Assembly (NCBI GenBank): GCA_022704525.1
Contig: JAKJGF010000002.1
Span: 1-53,951, forward strand
DNA: 53,951 nt
From: Bacillota bacterium
Lineage (GTDB): Bacteria > Vulcanimicrobiota > SpSt-956 > JAKJGF01
Direction: 5' to 3'
The first letter of the stretch is position 1, and every line of letters begins with the position of its first letter. The notes under the pieces were generated by a model that saw only the letters and a list, made by a program, of their open reading frames with translations, was not told the DNA's origin and made no database searches. Positions 19,406-27,551 of the stretch are shown piece by piece. Position numbers and translations under genes: made by a program.

Positions 19406-19530
19406 TAACAGGAGTTATGTAAATTTTATGAAGATCCAATAAATTCAGGAGTCAGAGTAAACCATAAAACTCCTGACTCCTGTATTCTGACTCCTTTAAG
19501 TTTGAATTTTTTTAATGCGTAACTCCTGAT
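19406..19530. repeat. Interspersed repeat family C, copy 1
   Basis: About 125 bp bounded by AACAGGAGTTATG and GTAACTCCTGATTT, an inverted pair, with internal ACTCCTGACTCCTGTATTCTG. The same ends and centre recur at 48122-48262. It fills the gap between the convergent primase-like and glycosyltransferase genes. Confidence 0.7.
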
Positions 19531-20409
19531 TTAAGCTCTCAGTTCTTCACTTATTGTCTTCAGATAATAATAATTACCTATCTGAGATGTCAGAAACGAA
19601 CGGTAGTAAAATTTTTTATTTTCTTTTGATTTATGAAAGATCTTTTCATAGTAATGTATAATAAAGGAAGGATTAAATATTTTAGTCCAGAAAAAACTGA
19701 AAGGATGTATACCTGTCCCCAGTGTTATTCTCCAGTGAGGGTGTTTTCTATAAAGCTTTACGGCGTACTTACCTTTTTTGGCAGACCATTTTTTTATATA
19801 TTCGAGTTCATTTTCTAAAAAGGGTTTATAGTGAAAAACTATAGCTTTTAGAGAAAATTTCCATTTGAGACCCATCTTGCGCAGTCTGAAACCTAATTCG
19901 CAGTCCTCCCACCATAAAAATTCCGGATCAAACATTCCGGCCTTAATAATATGTTCTTTAGCCACCGATACATTGCTTGTACAAAAAAAATTTTTGTTTA
20001 TATCCCAGAACCCTACAGGTCTCTCCAAAGGTAGTTCAAGTTGAGGTATATTTATGACAGGGCCGCGTATAATAAAATCTTTCCATACTTTTTGTAAAAT
20101 AATATGTTCTTCTACAAGTCCCGGATGGGCAAGAACATCATCATCTATAAAAAGTATAACTCTCCCTTTTGCCTGATTTATACCATTATTCCTGGCCACT
20201 GCCTGCCCCTGATTTTCCTGATAGATGTATTTAAAAGAATATTCTATTTTGATTTTTTCAATCTCTTTTTCTGTTCCATCAGTAGAACCATCATCTACAA
20301 GAATTACCTCAAAGGTTTCTTTTGAAGCTGTCTGTTTATTTATAAGTTTCAGGCATTCTACTAAAACTTCTTTTCTATTATATGTTGGTATTATAATACT
20401 TATTTCCAT
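19531..20409 (-). CDS. Family 2 glycosyltransferase
   Basis: 292 residues, typical for a GT-A fold family 2 enzyme. It begins MEISIIIPTYNRKEVL; VDDGSTDGT and LFIDDDV (the metal-binding D-x-D) complete the nucleotide-sugar site. WWEDCELGFRLRKMG is the acceptor-side ED motif. No membrane segment is obvious, so it is probably a cytoplasmic or membrane-associated transferase for polysaccharide or glycolipid assembly. The sugar specificity cannot be read. It is isolated from other glycan genes here and flanked by repeats C and A. Confidence 0.9.
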   Translation of the reverse strand: MEISIIIPTYNRKEVLVECLKLINKQTASKETFEVILVDDGSTDGTEKEIEKIKIEYSFKYIYQENQGQAVARNNGINQAKGRVILFIDDDVLAHPGLVEEHIILQKVWKDFIIRGPVINIPQLELPLERPVGFWDINKNFFCTSNVSVAKEHIIKAGMFDPEFLWWEDCELGFRLRKMGLKWKFSLKAIVFHYKPFLENELEYIKKWSAKKGKYAVKLYRKHPHWRITLGTGIHPFSFFWTKIFNPSFIIHYYEKIFHKSKENKKFYYRSFLTSQIGNYYYLKTISEELRA

Positions 20410-20415
20410 AAATAT

Positions 20416-20768
20416 AATGCAATAGGAATTTTCATTATTGTTTAATTATTAACTTCAGTAAACATAAACCTTTTATAGCTATCAGCAATCAACTTAGTAC
20501 GGCAACAGGCAAGTTAGTATCCATCTCACAAGTCTGTCCCTGTCCAGGCTCTTACGCAAAATCTATGATCCTGTTACAATGAAATCTGTTATTACAGAAT
20601 ATACAGTTTTGTATTTATTTAAGTTATAACTTTCTCCTTTGACGGCATATCTTTTGCTCCAGAGCCCGGACAGGGACAGGTGTTTATGTTTTTTAGATAC
20701 TTTTTTACCTGTTGCGGTACTCAGGAAAAAAACCGAAAGCTGAGGGCTGAAAGCTAGTAATAATTTAA
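20416..20768 (+). repeat. Interspersed repeat family A, copy 3, interrupted by repeat B
   Basis: The left part (20416-20497) reads AATAGGAATTTTCATTATTG through AGCTATCAGCAATCAACTTA. The right part (20721-20768) reads TCAGGAAAAAAACCGAAAGC to GCTAGTAATAATTTAA. Joined, they match copy 1 at 1801-1930. The 223-bp B element lies between them. Confidence 0.8.
20498..20720 (-). repeat. Repeat B copy 1 (MITE-like) nested in repeat A
   Basis: 223 bp with terminal inverted repeats (GTACGGCAACAGGCAAG at one end and the complement of GTACCGCAACAGGTAAAAAAG at the other). An inner inverted pair contains CTGTCCCTGTCC and GGACAGGGACAG. It is the reverse complement of the copy at 48436-48659, yet it sits at the same point of repeat A. 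The open frames inside it are by-products of the element. Confidence 0.85.
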
Positions 20769-20817
20769 GTGGACAGTGAAAGGTGAACATTAACCACTGC
20801 TCACTCTTCACCATTCA
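20769..20817. repeat. GTGAAAGGTGA-type short inverted tract
   Basis: TGGACAGTGAAAGGTGAAC and CACTCTTCACCATTCACT can pair. Similar purine-rich tracts with complementary partners occur at 15235-15280, 22196-22253, 42972-43026 and 49876-49959. Here the tract lies directly downstream of the stop of the NtrC gene and may act as its terminator. Confidence 0.5.
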
Positions 20818-22170
20818 CTATTTGAGTCCTAATTTCTGTATCTTATATCTGAGATTTCTCTCGGAAATACCAAGTATTTCAGCAGCTCTGGTCTGTACCC
20901 CCTCGCTCTGTTTCAGGGCATCCTGGATTAAAGCTCTTTCCAGAGTTTCTATCTGTTGTGGCAGAGTACCATAGAGGGTAGTCGGTTTTCTTTTCTCTTT
21001 TCGTTTAATATTTTCTGTCAGATCCTCACTTGTAATAAGTTCACCTCTTGATAATATAACTGCCCGTTCTACAATGTTTTTTAGTTCTCTCACATTGCCC
21101 GGATAGTCATATTTCATAAGTAAATCAAAAGCTTCCTTTGAAAAATTAATAATCTTTTTGCTATTTTCTTCTGCATAAATTTTTAAATAGTGATCTAATA
21201 AAGCCGGTATATCTTCCTTTCTTTCCCTGAGAGGTGGGATGGTAATTGTAATTACATTCAATCTATAGAAGAGATCTTCCCTGAATGTTCCTATAGCAAT
21301 CATTTGTTCTACAGGTCTATGAGTGGCAGCTATCACTCGTACATCAACCTCTACAGGAGATTCGCCACCAAGACGTTCAAAATTCCCTTCCTGTAATACT
21401 CTGAGGAGTTGTATCTGTGCCGCAAGGGGAAGGTCCCCCACTTCATCTATAAAAATTGTACCTTTATCTGAGAGTTCAAATTTCCCTCTTGTCTGTCTTA
21501 TAGCACCTGTAAAAGAACCTTTTTCATGACCGAAGAGAGTGCTTATAAGAAGATTTTCATTAAGGACTCCACAGTTAACTATTATAAGAGTTTTATTCTT
21601 CCTGGGACTTCCATAATGAATAGCTTTAGCTACCAGTTCCTTACCTGTACCGCTTTCACCTCTTATTAAAACAGATGCCTTTGTAGGAGCAACTCTGGCA
21701 GCGAGATTCATTACTTCTTCCATAACCTTACTTGAATAAACTATCTGAGAAAAATGATATTTTTCTGAAATTTCTTTCTTAAGTTGCACATTTTCAGATA
21801 TAAGAGATTTTCTCTCAAGAGCTTTTTTAATAATTAATTCCAGTTCATCCAGGTTAATAGGTTTTATGAGATAATCTTCTGCTCCTTTTCTCATGGCTTC
21901 AACAGATTTTTCTATAGTACCGAAGGCTGTGATTATAATAACTCCAATCTCAGGATTCAATTTCTTTATAGATTCAAGTACCTCTATGCCATCTATATCG
22001 GCCATTTTAAAATCTGTTAAAACCAGATCTACAGCTTTATTTGCTATTATACTTAGTCCTTCTTTGCCGGAAGAAGCTTTTTCTACTTTATAACCAAGTT
22101 TTTTTAAAAATCCTGTAAGGATTTCTCTCTGAGTATCTTCATCATCGATTACAAGGATAACTTCTTTCAT
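20818..22170 (-). CDS. NtrC-family sigma-54 response regulator
   Basis: 450 residues: receiver domain with Asp53, AAA+ domain with Walker A GESGTGKE (171-178), sigma-54 loop GSFTGA (218-223) and Walker B GTIFIDEVGD (237-246), then a Fis-type DNA-binding end (TRAAEILGISERNLRYKI). It should activate sigma-54 promoters on phosphorylation. It follows the membrane histidine kinase at 22410-24461 on the same strand, separated by a D repeat. The divergent genes beyond the kinase have sigma-54 promoters with paired dyads, so this protein is the best local candidate for their activator. That assignment is inference. Confidence 0.93.
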   Translation of the reverse strand: MKEVILVIDDEDTQREILTGFLKKLGYKVEKASSGKEGLSIIANKAVDLVLTDFKMADIDGIEVLESIKKLNPEIGVIIITAFGTIEKSVEAMRKGAEDYLIKPINLDELELIIKKALERKSLISENVQLKKEISEKYHFSQIVYSSKVMEEVMNLAARVAPTKASVLIRGESGTGKELVAKAIHYGSPRKNKTLIIVNCGVLNENLLISTLFGHEKGSFTGAIRQTRGKFELSDKGTIFIDEVGDLPLAAQIQLLRVLQEGNFERLGGESPVEVDVRVIAATHRPVEQMIAIGTFREDLFYRLNVITITIPPLRERKEDIPALLDHYLKIYAEENSKKIINFSKEAFDLLMKYDYPGNVRELKNIVERAVILSRGELITSEDLTENIKRKEKRKPTTLYGTLPQQIETLERALIQDALKQSEGVQTRAAEILGISERNLRYKIQKLGLK

Positions 22171-22195
22171 AAATGAGTATATAGTTGATGGTTGA

Positions 22196-22253
22196 CGTGT
22201 GATGGGTAATATAAATTACTCTTCACTCCTCACTCTTCACTTTTCACCTCTTT
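22196..22253. repeat. Short tandem TCACTCTTCAC-type tract
   Basis: ACTCTTCACTCCTCACTCTT and CACTTTTCACC with an upstream TGATGGTTGACGTGTGATGG. It is the same sort of tract as at 49876-49959 and lies between the kinase and the NtrC gene. Confidence 0.45.
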
Positions 22254-22274
22254 AAATTATGAGATTATATAACT

Positions 22275-22384
22275 ACTATACTGTTGCACTTTTCAAATAA
22301 AATCTTATTCTACCTTGCAGAATATCTGCAGGGAAGGCCCTCAGGGGACAAGAATCTTTCAAAATTCTGCAAAAGTACAGTAAT
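22275..22384 (-). repeat. Interspersed repeat family D, copy 2
   Basis: The reverse complement matches 361-470: TTTTGCAGAATTTTGAAA, a variable centre, CTGCAAGGTAGAATAAG, then AAAAGTGCAACAGTATAGT. It occupies the gap between the histidine kinase and its NtrC partner, so any kinase-regulator transcript must run through it. Confidence 0.75.
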
Positions 22385-22409
22385 TATAGGGATTTTTAAC
22401 TTATACTTA

Positions 22410-24461
22410 TTAGCTACTGGCAGGTAGTATTATAATAAATTCTGTCCCTTTTCCTGCAATACTTTTTACATCAATTTTTCCCATATGTTGTTCTATTATT
22501 TTCTGAGCAATACATAGACCGATACCATTGCCCCGGGATTTAGTTGTAAAATATAACTCAAAGATCTTACTTTTCTCTTCTTCCGGTATACCGGGACCTG
22601 TATCTTTTATTCTCAAATAAATGTTATTTCCCTTTTGTTCGGTGGAAATCTGTATTTTCCCTTTTTTTGTTGCTTCTATGGCATTGATGAAAATATTCAT
22701 AATAGCCTGTTTAATCTGATCTCTATCGAGCTGACAATATAAATCTTCTTTAAGAGATTCTTCTATAAAAATCCCTTTTTCCTGTGCCTGCAGAGTAAAA
22801 AGAATTATAATTTCTTTTACTATAGAAGAAAAGTCTACAGAAGATTTTTTTAGTTCCTGAGGGCGTGCAAATTTAAGAAATCTGTCTATTATATTATTAA
22901 CCCTTGAGACCTCATGTGTGATGATTTCCAGTAAGCTAAAATACTCTGCCTCCTCTATAACAGGTTTAAATTCCCTCTTAAATCTCTGAACAATCATACC
23001 GATAGCATTAAGGGGGTTCTTTATTTCATGTGCTACTCCTGCTGCAACCCGTCCCATATACAGGAATTTTTCTCTTTTTATATGTTCTATTTCTATTTCT
23101 CTTAAGCGAGAGCGTTCTATAAAACCGGCAATCTGAGCAGATATTGTAGTGAGTAAATCCACATCATCACTATCATAATCCAGATCGTTTTTTTTATTAC
23201 AAACATTCATTACTCCAATGACCTGCTCTTTAATTATCATGGGAACACATATCAAATTTCTGATCTGATAATCACTTTTTATATCGGGACGGATTAAGAA
23301 TCTATGATCTTTATGTCCTCTGTTGGCAACAATTATTTCACCTGTTTTTGCCACCGTTCCCGCAATACCTTTTCCCAGATTAAATTCATTTTCCCATGAT
23401 TCATTTCTATAATTACCCTTACAGGATTTTAGAAGTAATTTTTTTCTATCCTCATCAATAAGCATAACAGATATTTTTTCAGAGTTTAAGGCATTAAGTA
23501 GGGCATCCAGAATAAAACTCAGAAGTTTATCTATATCTTCTATATGATTTCCCGCCTGACTTACATTGTATAATAATGTGAGTCTGTTAATCCTCTGTCG
23601 AAGAAGTGTTCTGTAACTGAATAGACTTGCAGACATTTGATTAAAACCACCTGCCATTATGCCTATTTCATCATTTGATATTACAGGAACACCGAATTCA
23701 AAATCTCCTTCTTTTACTTTATTCATAGCTTTAATTAATCTTTTAATTGGTTCTGTTATACTTCTGGTAAAAAAAATAATAACAGGTATTAAAATTATTC
23801 CCATAGTAACAGTATTTACTATGATATCCCTGTTAAAAGTAAGGAGAACAGTTTTAATTTCATACAGATTGTCCATATGTCTAATCTGATAAGTTCTTAT
23901 ATAAGAATTTACCAGAATATTTATAAAATGAATTAGCAGTATCAAAAGAAAAGTCAAAGCTGTTCTCTTCCATATACTGGTATTTGTGGCCTTTAATTTA
24001 ACAGGGAAGATTTTCTTTTTAGTAAATAAAATCTCTCTGATGGATACCATAATATCACTGGCTATAAAATAAGTATATATTATCATAGAAATAAGTGCTG
24101 TAGAAATTTTTGTAAAAAATTCACAGGCTTCCTGTCTGTTTGTAAATAAAATATGGAATACTATTAAACCAGCTATTATACACGTTATTAAAATAGTATT
24201 TATAAAAGGAATTCTATAGGTCAGAGCAGTGATTTCATCTATATCTTCTGAAGTATCGAGATTTAAAAAAATCTGAATTGGCTTTACTAAAAAATAACTT
24301 ATAATAGCAATAAGAGTGAAAGAACATAAAAAATATATTATATCAGGAATAATTGAGGAAAAAGATACTGAAGAAAATATAGTTATAACAGGTAGGAGGA
24401 TTAGAGGAAAAATTATGGCACTTACAATAGCTGCAGTATATTTTTTTTGAAAATATTTCAT
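22410..24461 (-). CDS. Membrane histidine kinase with HAMP and GAF domains
   Basis: 683 residues. Six hydrophobic segments (about 8-30, 36-58, 86-106, 118-138, 167-186, 213-233), a HAMP linker (about 228-285), a GAF domain (about 300-450), then the H-box GVAHEIKNPLNAIG with phospho-accepting His478. The HATPase domain has G1 (DTGPGIPEEE), F (ELYFTTK) and G2 (GNGIGLCIA) motifs. It senses through the membrane part and/or a small ligand in GAF and should phosphorylate the NtrC regulator encoded downstream. The start is divergent from the sigma-54 promoter region at 24596-24821, a common layout for a sensor next to its target. Confidence 0.92.
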   Translation of the reverse strand: MKYFQKKYTAAIVSAIIFPLILLPVITIFSSVSFSSIIPDIIYFLCSFTLIAIISYFLVKPIQIFLNLDTSEDIDEITALTYRIPFINTILITCIIAGLIVFHILFTNRQEACEFFTKISTALISMIIYTYFIASDIMVSIREILFTKKKIFPVKLKATNTSIWKRTALTFLLILLIHFINILVNSYIRTYQIRHMDNLYEIKTVLLTFNRDIIVNTVTMGIILIPVIIFFTRSITEPIKRLIKAMNKVKEGDFEFGVPVISNDEIGIMAGGFNQMSASLFSYRTLLRQRINRLTLLYNVSQAGNHIEDIDKLLSFILDALLNALNSEKISVMLIDEDRKKLLLKSCKGNYRNESWENEFNLGKGIAGTVAKTGEIIVANRGHKDHRFLIRPDIKSDYQIRNLICVPMIIKEQVIGVMNVCNKKNDLDYDSDDVDLLTTISAQIAGFIERSRLREIEIEHIKREKFLYMGRVAAGVAHEIKNPLNAIGMIVQRFKREFKPVIEEAEYFSLLEIITHEVSRVNNIIDRFLKFARPQELKKSSVDFSSIVKEIIILFTLQAQEKGIFIEESLKEDLYCQLDRDQIKQAIMNIFINAIEATKKGKIQISTEQKGNNIYLRIKDTGPGIPEEEKSKIFELYFTTKSRGNGIGLCIAQKIIEQHMGKIDVKSIAGKGTEFIIILPASS

Positions 24462-24595
24462 TTTACTTGCCTCGTTAAATTTCTATAGATTTTAGTATAT
24501 ATGATTTTTTAATTTTTTCCAAGAGAAGTTCATAAAATACTTATTAAATAGACGCCTTCTGGATTGCGTTTTCTTTATTATGAGATAATATCTTG

Positions 24596-24631
24596 TTCGA
24601 CATAATTGTCGATTTCGTCGATTCTGCCGAA
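24596..24631. promoter_or_regulatory. Tandem 18-bp dyads upstream of the first low-complexity gene
   Basis: TTCGACATAATTGTCGAT (24596-24613) is followed directly by TTCGTCGATTCTGCCGAA (24614-24631), a weaker version. Their centres are 18 bp apart, exactly as in the pair at 26021-26056. They lie 190-215 bp upstream of the -12 element of the sigma-54 promoter, as expected for an enhancer bound by an NtrC-type activator. Confidence 0.7.
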
Positions 24632-24802
24632 TATATTTATAGAGAAAATAAAACCTTTCTTCTGAAAGAAAAATATATAAATCATAATAAACAGAACTAA
24701 TTTTTATTTTTTCCCTGAAACACTATATTATAAAAATTATCTACGTAACTATATAAACAAATAAAATGTTAAAAAAACAAATATTTTTTTAATTGTAATA
24801 GT

Positions 24803-24821
24803 TTGGCATAAGTATTGCTTA
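24803..24821 (+). promoter_or_regulatory. Sigma-54 (-24/-12) promoter
   Basis: TTGGCATAAGTATTGCTTA, with GG at 24805-24806 and GC at 24817-24818. The 12-bp step is the spacing required for sigma-54, and both TGGCA and TTGC core elements are present. The predicted start is about 24830, roughly 90 bp before the ATG. An almost identical element precedes the paralogue. Confidence 0.88.
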
Positions 24822-24918
24822 TTAAATTTAATGAAAAAAATTTTTTTACATTTTCTTACAGGAGTTAAGGAATTAACTACAGAAATTTCGATAGAAATTT
24901 GAAAGGAGTGTTTGAAAA

Positions 24919-25947
24919 ATGGGTAAAAAAGTAGGTGGCGGCGGCGCAAAAAGATCTGCCAGCAAACCAAAGAGTAGTGGTGCCTCTAAGAAACATTCAC
25001 CTGCCAAGAGTAACAGTTCAAAGGGCCCTGAAAAGTCAAAAGGTGCTGAAAAGTCAAAAGGTGCTGAAAAGTCAAAAGGTGCTGAAAAGTCAAAAGAAGG
25101 AAAAGAAGCAAAAAAGGGTGAGGAATCAAAACTTTCTGATGACGCTAAAAAAGAACTTAAAGACGGTAAGAAGCCTGAAGACGGTAAGAAGCCTGAAGAC
25201 TGTAAGAAGCCTGAAGAACCAAAGGATCCAACTAAATCCGAAGAACCAAAGCCAACAGAACCTTCATCAAATACTGGTTCTGGACCCGGCAGTAGTCCCG
25301 ATACTTTTAAAGATGATATGATTAACAAATTGCTTGATGCTCTTTTGAATAAAGGGGAAGAGAAACCAAAGGAGGCAGAAAAAGCCGGTGAAGGCGGCGG
25401 CGGTGGTGAAGGCGGCGGAAAAGCTGAAGATGCTCAGAAAGCAGATGATAAAAATGATAAGGCCATGTGGGATCAAATGATAAATGCTGACTGTGACAGG
25501 GTATTCCAGGCCCAGAGTGCTGGAAACATGGGTGGAATGCAACAACCTATGGGAGGAATACAACCTGTGGGAGGAGTAGGAGGAATGACACCTATGGGAG
25601 GAATGACACCTATGGGAGGAATGACACCTATGGGAGGAATGACACCTATGGGAGGAATGACAGGAGGAATACCCGGTATGAGTAACCTGGCCGGTGGTGC
25701 AGGTACCGGTATGGGTAGTACAGGTGCTAATATGGGTGCCGGTATGGGAGGAGGAGTGCAGGAAGCAAGACAACAACTTCAAAATGATCTTCAGCAGGCT
25801 GGCAGTCAGGGATGGAAACCGAAAACACCACAGCTTAAAATGAAGATTCAACAGGCCCTTGGCGGTCAGGGGCAGCAGATGCAGAATCCTCAGCAGGCAG
25901 GGGGATTACCAGTAGGAGGTTCTGTCCCCAAGACCGGTGGTGGTTGA
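24919..25947 (+). CDS. Low-complexity Lys/Gly/Met-rich protein, paralogue 1
   Basis: 342 residues; RBS AAAGGAG is upstream. No known family recognised. Order: MGKKVGGGG basic Ser/Lys-rich head; KGAEKS-type hexapeptide repeats (about 35-55); KLSDDAKKELKDGKK; GKKPED repeats; helix KDDMINKLLDALLNK; Gly/Glu tract; a conserved WDQMINADCDRVF; MTPMGG repeats (about 222-247); a second conserved helix ending TPQLKMKIQQAL; Gly/Pro tail. The conserved patches are shared with paralogue 2, while the linkers vary in length. It is probably largely disordered. No signal peptide, so cytoplasmic. The basic head could bind nucleic acid or polyanions, and the Met/Gly segments could self-associate; both are speculation. 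Transcribed from a sigma-54 promoter. Confidence 0.85.
   Translation: MGKKVGGGGAKRSASKPKSSGASKKHSPAKSNSSKGPEKSKGAEKSKGAEKSKGAEKSKEGKEAKKGEESKLSDDAKKELKDGKKPEDGKKPEDCKKPEEPKDPTKSEEPKPTEPSSNTGSGPGSSPDTFKDDMINKLLDALLNKGEEKPKEAEKAGEGGGGGEGGGKAEDAQKADDKNDKAMWDQMINADCDRVFQAQSAGNMGGMQQPMGGIQPVGGVGGMTPMGGMTPMGGMTPMGGMTPMGGMTGGIPGMSNLAGGAGTGMGSTGANMGAGMGGGVQEARQQLQNDLQQAGSQGWKPKTPQLKMKIQQALGGQGQQMQNPQQAGGLPVGGSVPKTGGG
25021..25097 (+). repeat. 18-bp tandem repeat coding KGAEKS
   Basis: Three exact copies and one variant (GPEKS) of GGTGCTGAAAAGTCAAAA, in frame. The identical unit is present five times in the paralogue at 26475-26572. The near-identity at synonymous positions points to recent copying or slippage. 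Confidence 0.9.
25579..25665 (+). repeat. 18-bp tandem repeat coding MTPMGG
   Basis: Four near-identical copies of GGAATGACACCTATGGGA, in frame in paralogue 1. The paralogue has a Met/Asn/Pro/Gly-rich segment here instead, without exact repeats. Confidence 0.9.
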
Positions 25948-26020
25948 GGGAGTAAAAAATGTTAACTGCTTAGGTTAAGCAGAAAAGTTAAAAAAAAGTT
26001 TTTTATTTTATTATTAGATA

Positions 26021-26056
26021 TTCGACAAAATTGTCGAACTCGACAATTTTGTCGAA
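26021..26056. promoter_or_regulatory. Tandem 18-bp dyads upstream of the second low-complexity gene
   Basis: TTCGACAAAATTGTCGAA (26021-26038, a near-perfect palindrome) abuts CTCGACAATTTTGTCGAA (26039-26056). Together they form a longer perfect inverted repeat over 26018-26061. The centre step of 18 bp matches the pair at 24596-24631. They lie 225-245 bp upstream of the -12 element of the sigma-54 promoter at 26258, and may also fold as a hairpin behind the upstream gene. Confidence 0.75.
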
Positions 26057-26257
26057 TATCTTTATGTAAAAAATCTGGTAAAGATTCAAAGAAATCTTTT
26101 CCTTCTCAGAGAAATAAAATAATACTGTTACTATAAAGCAACCCTTAAAATTGTTTTGTCTTTTTGCTCCTGGTACAGACCAGATGTAAATTCTCAATAC
26201 TCTGTAATTATACAGGTATTTGCTAAAATTTTTTAAAAAATTGCTAATCTTAGTAAT

Positions 26258-26276
26258 TTGGCATAAATATTGCTTA
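26258..26276 (+). promoter_or_regulatory. Sigma-54 (-24/-12) promoter
   Basis: TTGGCATAAATATTGCTTA, differing by one base from the element at 24803-24821. GG is at 26260-26261 and GC at 26272-26273, with the correct 12-bp step. The predicted start is about 26285. Confidence 0.88.
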
Positions 26277-26372
26277 TATATTTATACGAAAAGGAAAAAA
26301 GCATAATTTATCCAGATGGATGAAAGAAAAGTTAACTACAGTTAATGAAAATATGAAAGGAGTGTTTTAAAA

Positions 26373-27494
26373 ATGGGTAAAAAAGTAGGTGGCGGTGGCG
26401 GCGGCGCAAAAAGAGCAGCCAGCAAACCAAAGAGTAGTGCATCTAAAAAATCTTCACCTTCCAAGAGTAGTAAGCCAAAAGGTGCTGAAAAGTCAAAAGG
26501 TGCTGAAAAGTCAAAAGGTGCTGAAAAGTCAAAAGGTGCTGAAAAGTCAAAAGGTGCTGAAAAGTCAAAAGAAGGAAAAGAATCAAAAAAGGGTGAGGAA
26601 TCAAAACTTTCTGATGACGCTAAAAAAGAACTTAAGGATGGTAAGAAGGCTGAAGACGGAAAGAAACCTGAAGACAGTAAGAAGCCTGAAGACGAAAAGA
26701 AGTCTGATGAAAAAGATCCAAATAAAACTGGTGACGAAACAAAGACAGGAGAATCTTCTACAAATGCAGCCTCCGGAGCTGGCAGTGCTGATACATCTAA
26801 AGATGATATGTTGAATAAACTACTTGAAGCTCTCTTGAATAAACCACAGGAAGAAAAAGGAGCCGAAAAAGCCGGTGAAGGCGGTGGCGGCGAAGGCGGA
26901 GGAGGAAAAGGTGAAGGCGGCGGGAAAGCTGAAGAAAAGCCTAAAGATGCAGGTGCGGCAGGTGGTCCTCAGGCCGGTCAGATGAATCCAAACCAGGGCA
27001 AACAAGACTGGGATATGATTATAAATGCAGATTGTGACAGGGTATTAAGTGGTGGCGGCGCAGTAAATCCTATGGCTGCTATGCAGGGAATGCCAATGCA
27101 GGGTGGTATGAATCCTATGAATCCAATGGGTGGTATGCAGGGTATTGGTGGAATGCAGGGTGGTATGAATCCTATGATGGGTGGTATGAATCCTGCTATG
27201 GGTGTAAATCCTATGCAGGGTATGGGTGGAATGAATCAAATGCAAGGCGGAGTCGCTGGAGCAAAACAGCAGTTACAACAGGATTTACAGACTGCTCAGA
27301 GCCAGAACTGGCAACCTCAGACACCACAGCTTAAAATGAAGATACAACAGGCTCTTCAGATGCCAGACGGCGGAGGTATGAACCCCATGCAACAACAAAT
27401 GGGTGGTGTCCCGGGAATGGGAATGCAGGGAATGGGAATTCCCGGAGCGGGTACCGGTGTGCCCGGTATGACTGGTATGAATAGAATGTTTTAA
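26373..27494 (+). CDS. Low-complexity Lys/Gly/Met-rich protein, paralogue 2
   Basis: 373 residues; the RBS AAAGGAG is at the same distance as in paralogue 1. Same plan: MGKKVGGGGGG basic head, five KGAEKS repeats, KLSDDAKKELKDGKK, helix KDDMLNKLLEALLNK, Gly/Glu tract, WDMIINADCDRVL, a long Met/Asn/Pro/Gly region (about 225-295), helix ending TPQLKMKIQQAL, Met/Gly tail. The conserved islands, including the single Cys in INADCDRV, suggest short functional motifs in an otherwise free-running chain. It arose by duplication together with its upstream dyads and sigma-54 promoter. Two terminators follow, so it is probably the last gene of the unit. Confidence 0.85.
   Translation: MGKKVGGGGGGAKRAASKPKSSASKKSSPSKSSKPKGAEKSKGAEKSKGAEKSKGAEKSKGAEKSKEGKESKKGEESKLSDDAKKELKDGKKAEDGKKPEDSKKPEDEKKSDEKDPNKTGDETKTGESSTNAASGAGSADTSKDDMLNKLLEALLNKPQEEKGAEKAGEGGGGEGGGGKGEGGGKAEEKPKDAGAAGGPQAGQMNPNQGKQDWDMIINADCDRVLSGGGAVNPMAAMQGMPMQGGMNPMNPMGGMQGIGGMQGGMNPMMGGMNPAMGVNPMQGMGGMNQMQGGVAGAKQQLQQDLQTAQSQNWQPQTPQLKMKIQQALQMPDGGGMNPMQQQMGGVPGMGMQGMGIPGAGTGVPGMTGMNRMF
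26475..26572 (+). repeat. 18-bp tandem repeat coding KGAEKS (five copies)
   Basis: Five consecutive copies of GGTGCTGAAAAGTCAAAA in frame. Copy number differs from paralogue 1, consistent with slippage or recombination between the two genes. Confidence 0.9.
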
Positions 27495-27510
27495 TTATTG
27501 ATTATAAATA

Positions 27511-27541
27511 AAAAACCCCTGATTGCAGGGGTTTTTTTTTA
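27511..27541 (+). terminator. Strong intrinsic terminator after paralogue 2
   Basis: AACCCCT and AGGGGTT form the stem with loop GATTGC, followed by a run of T residues. A-rich bases upstream can extend the stem. It lies 17 bp after the stop codon. Confidence 0.95.
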
Positions 27542-27551
27542 TAAGGCAGGC

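Noticed and set aside
25267..25851. Long minus-strand frame with SSHRCH repeats
   Set aside because: It is the antisense reading of the MTPMGG-coding 18-bp repeats in the low-complexity gene; periodic coding DNA opens the other frames.
25021..26572. Tandem repeats considered as a CRISPR array
   Set aside because: The 18-bp units are contiguous, without spacers, and in frame with genes that have RBS and sigma-54 promoters.
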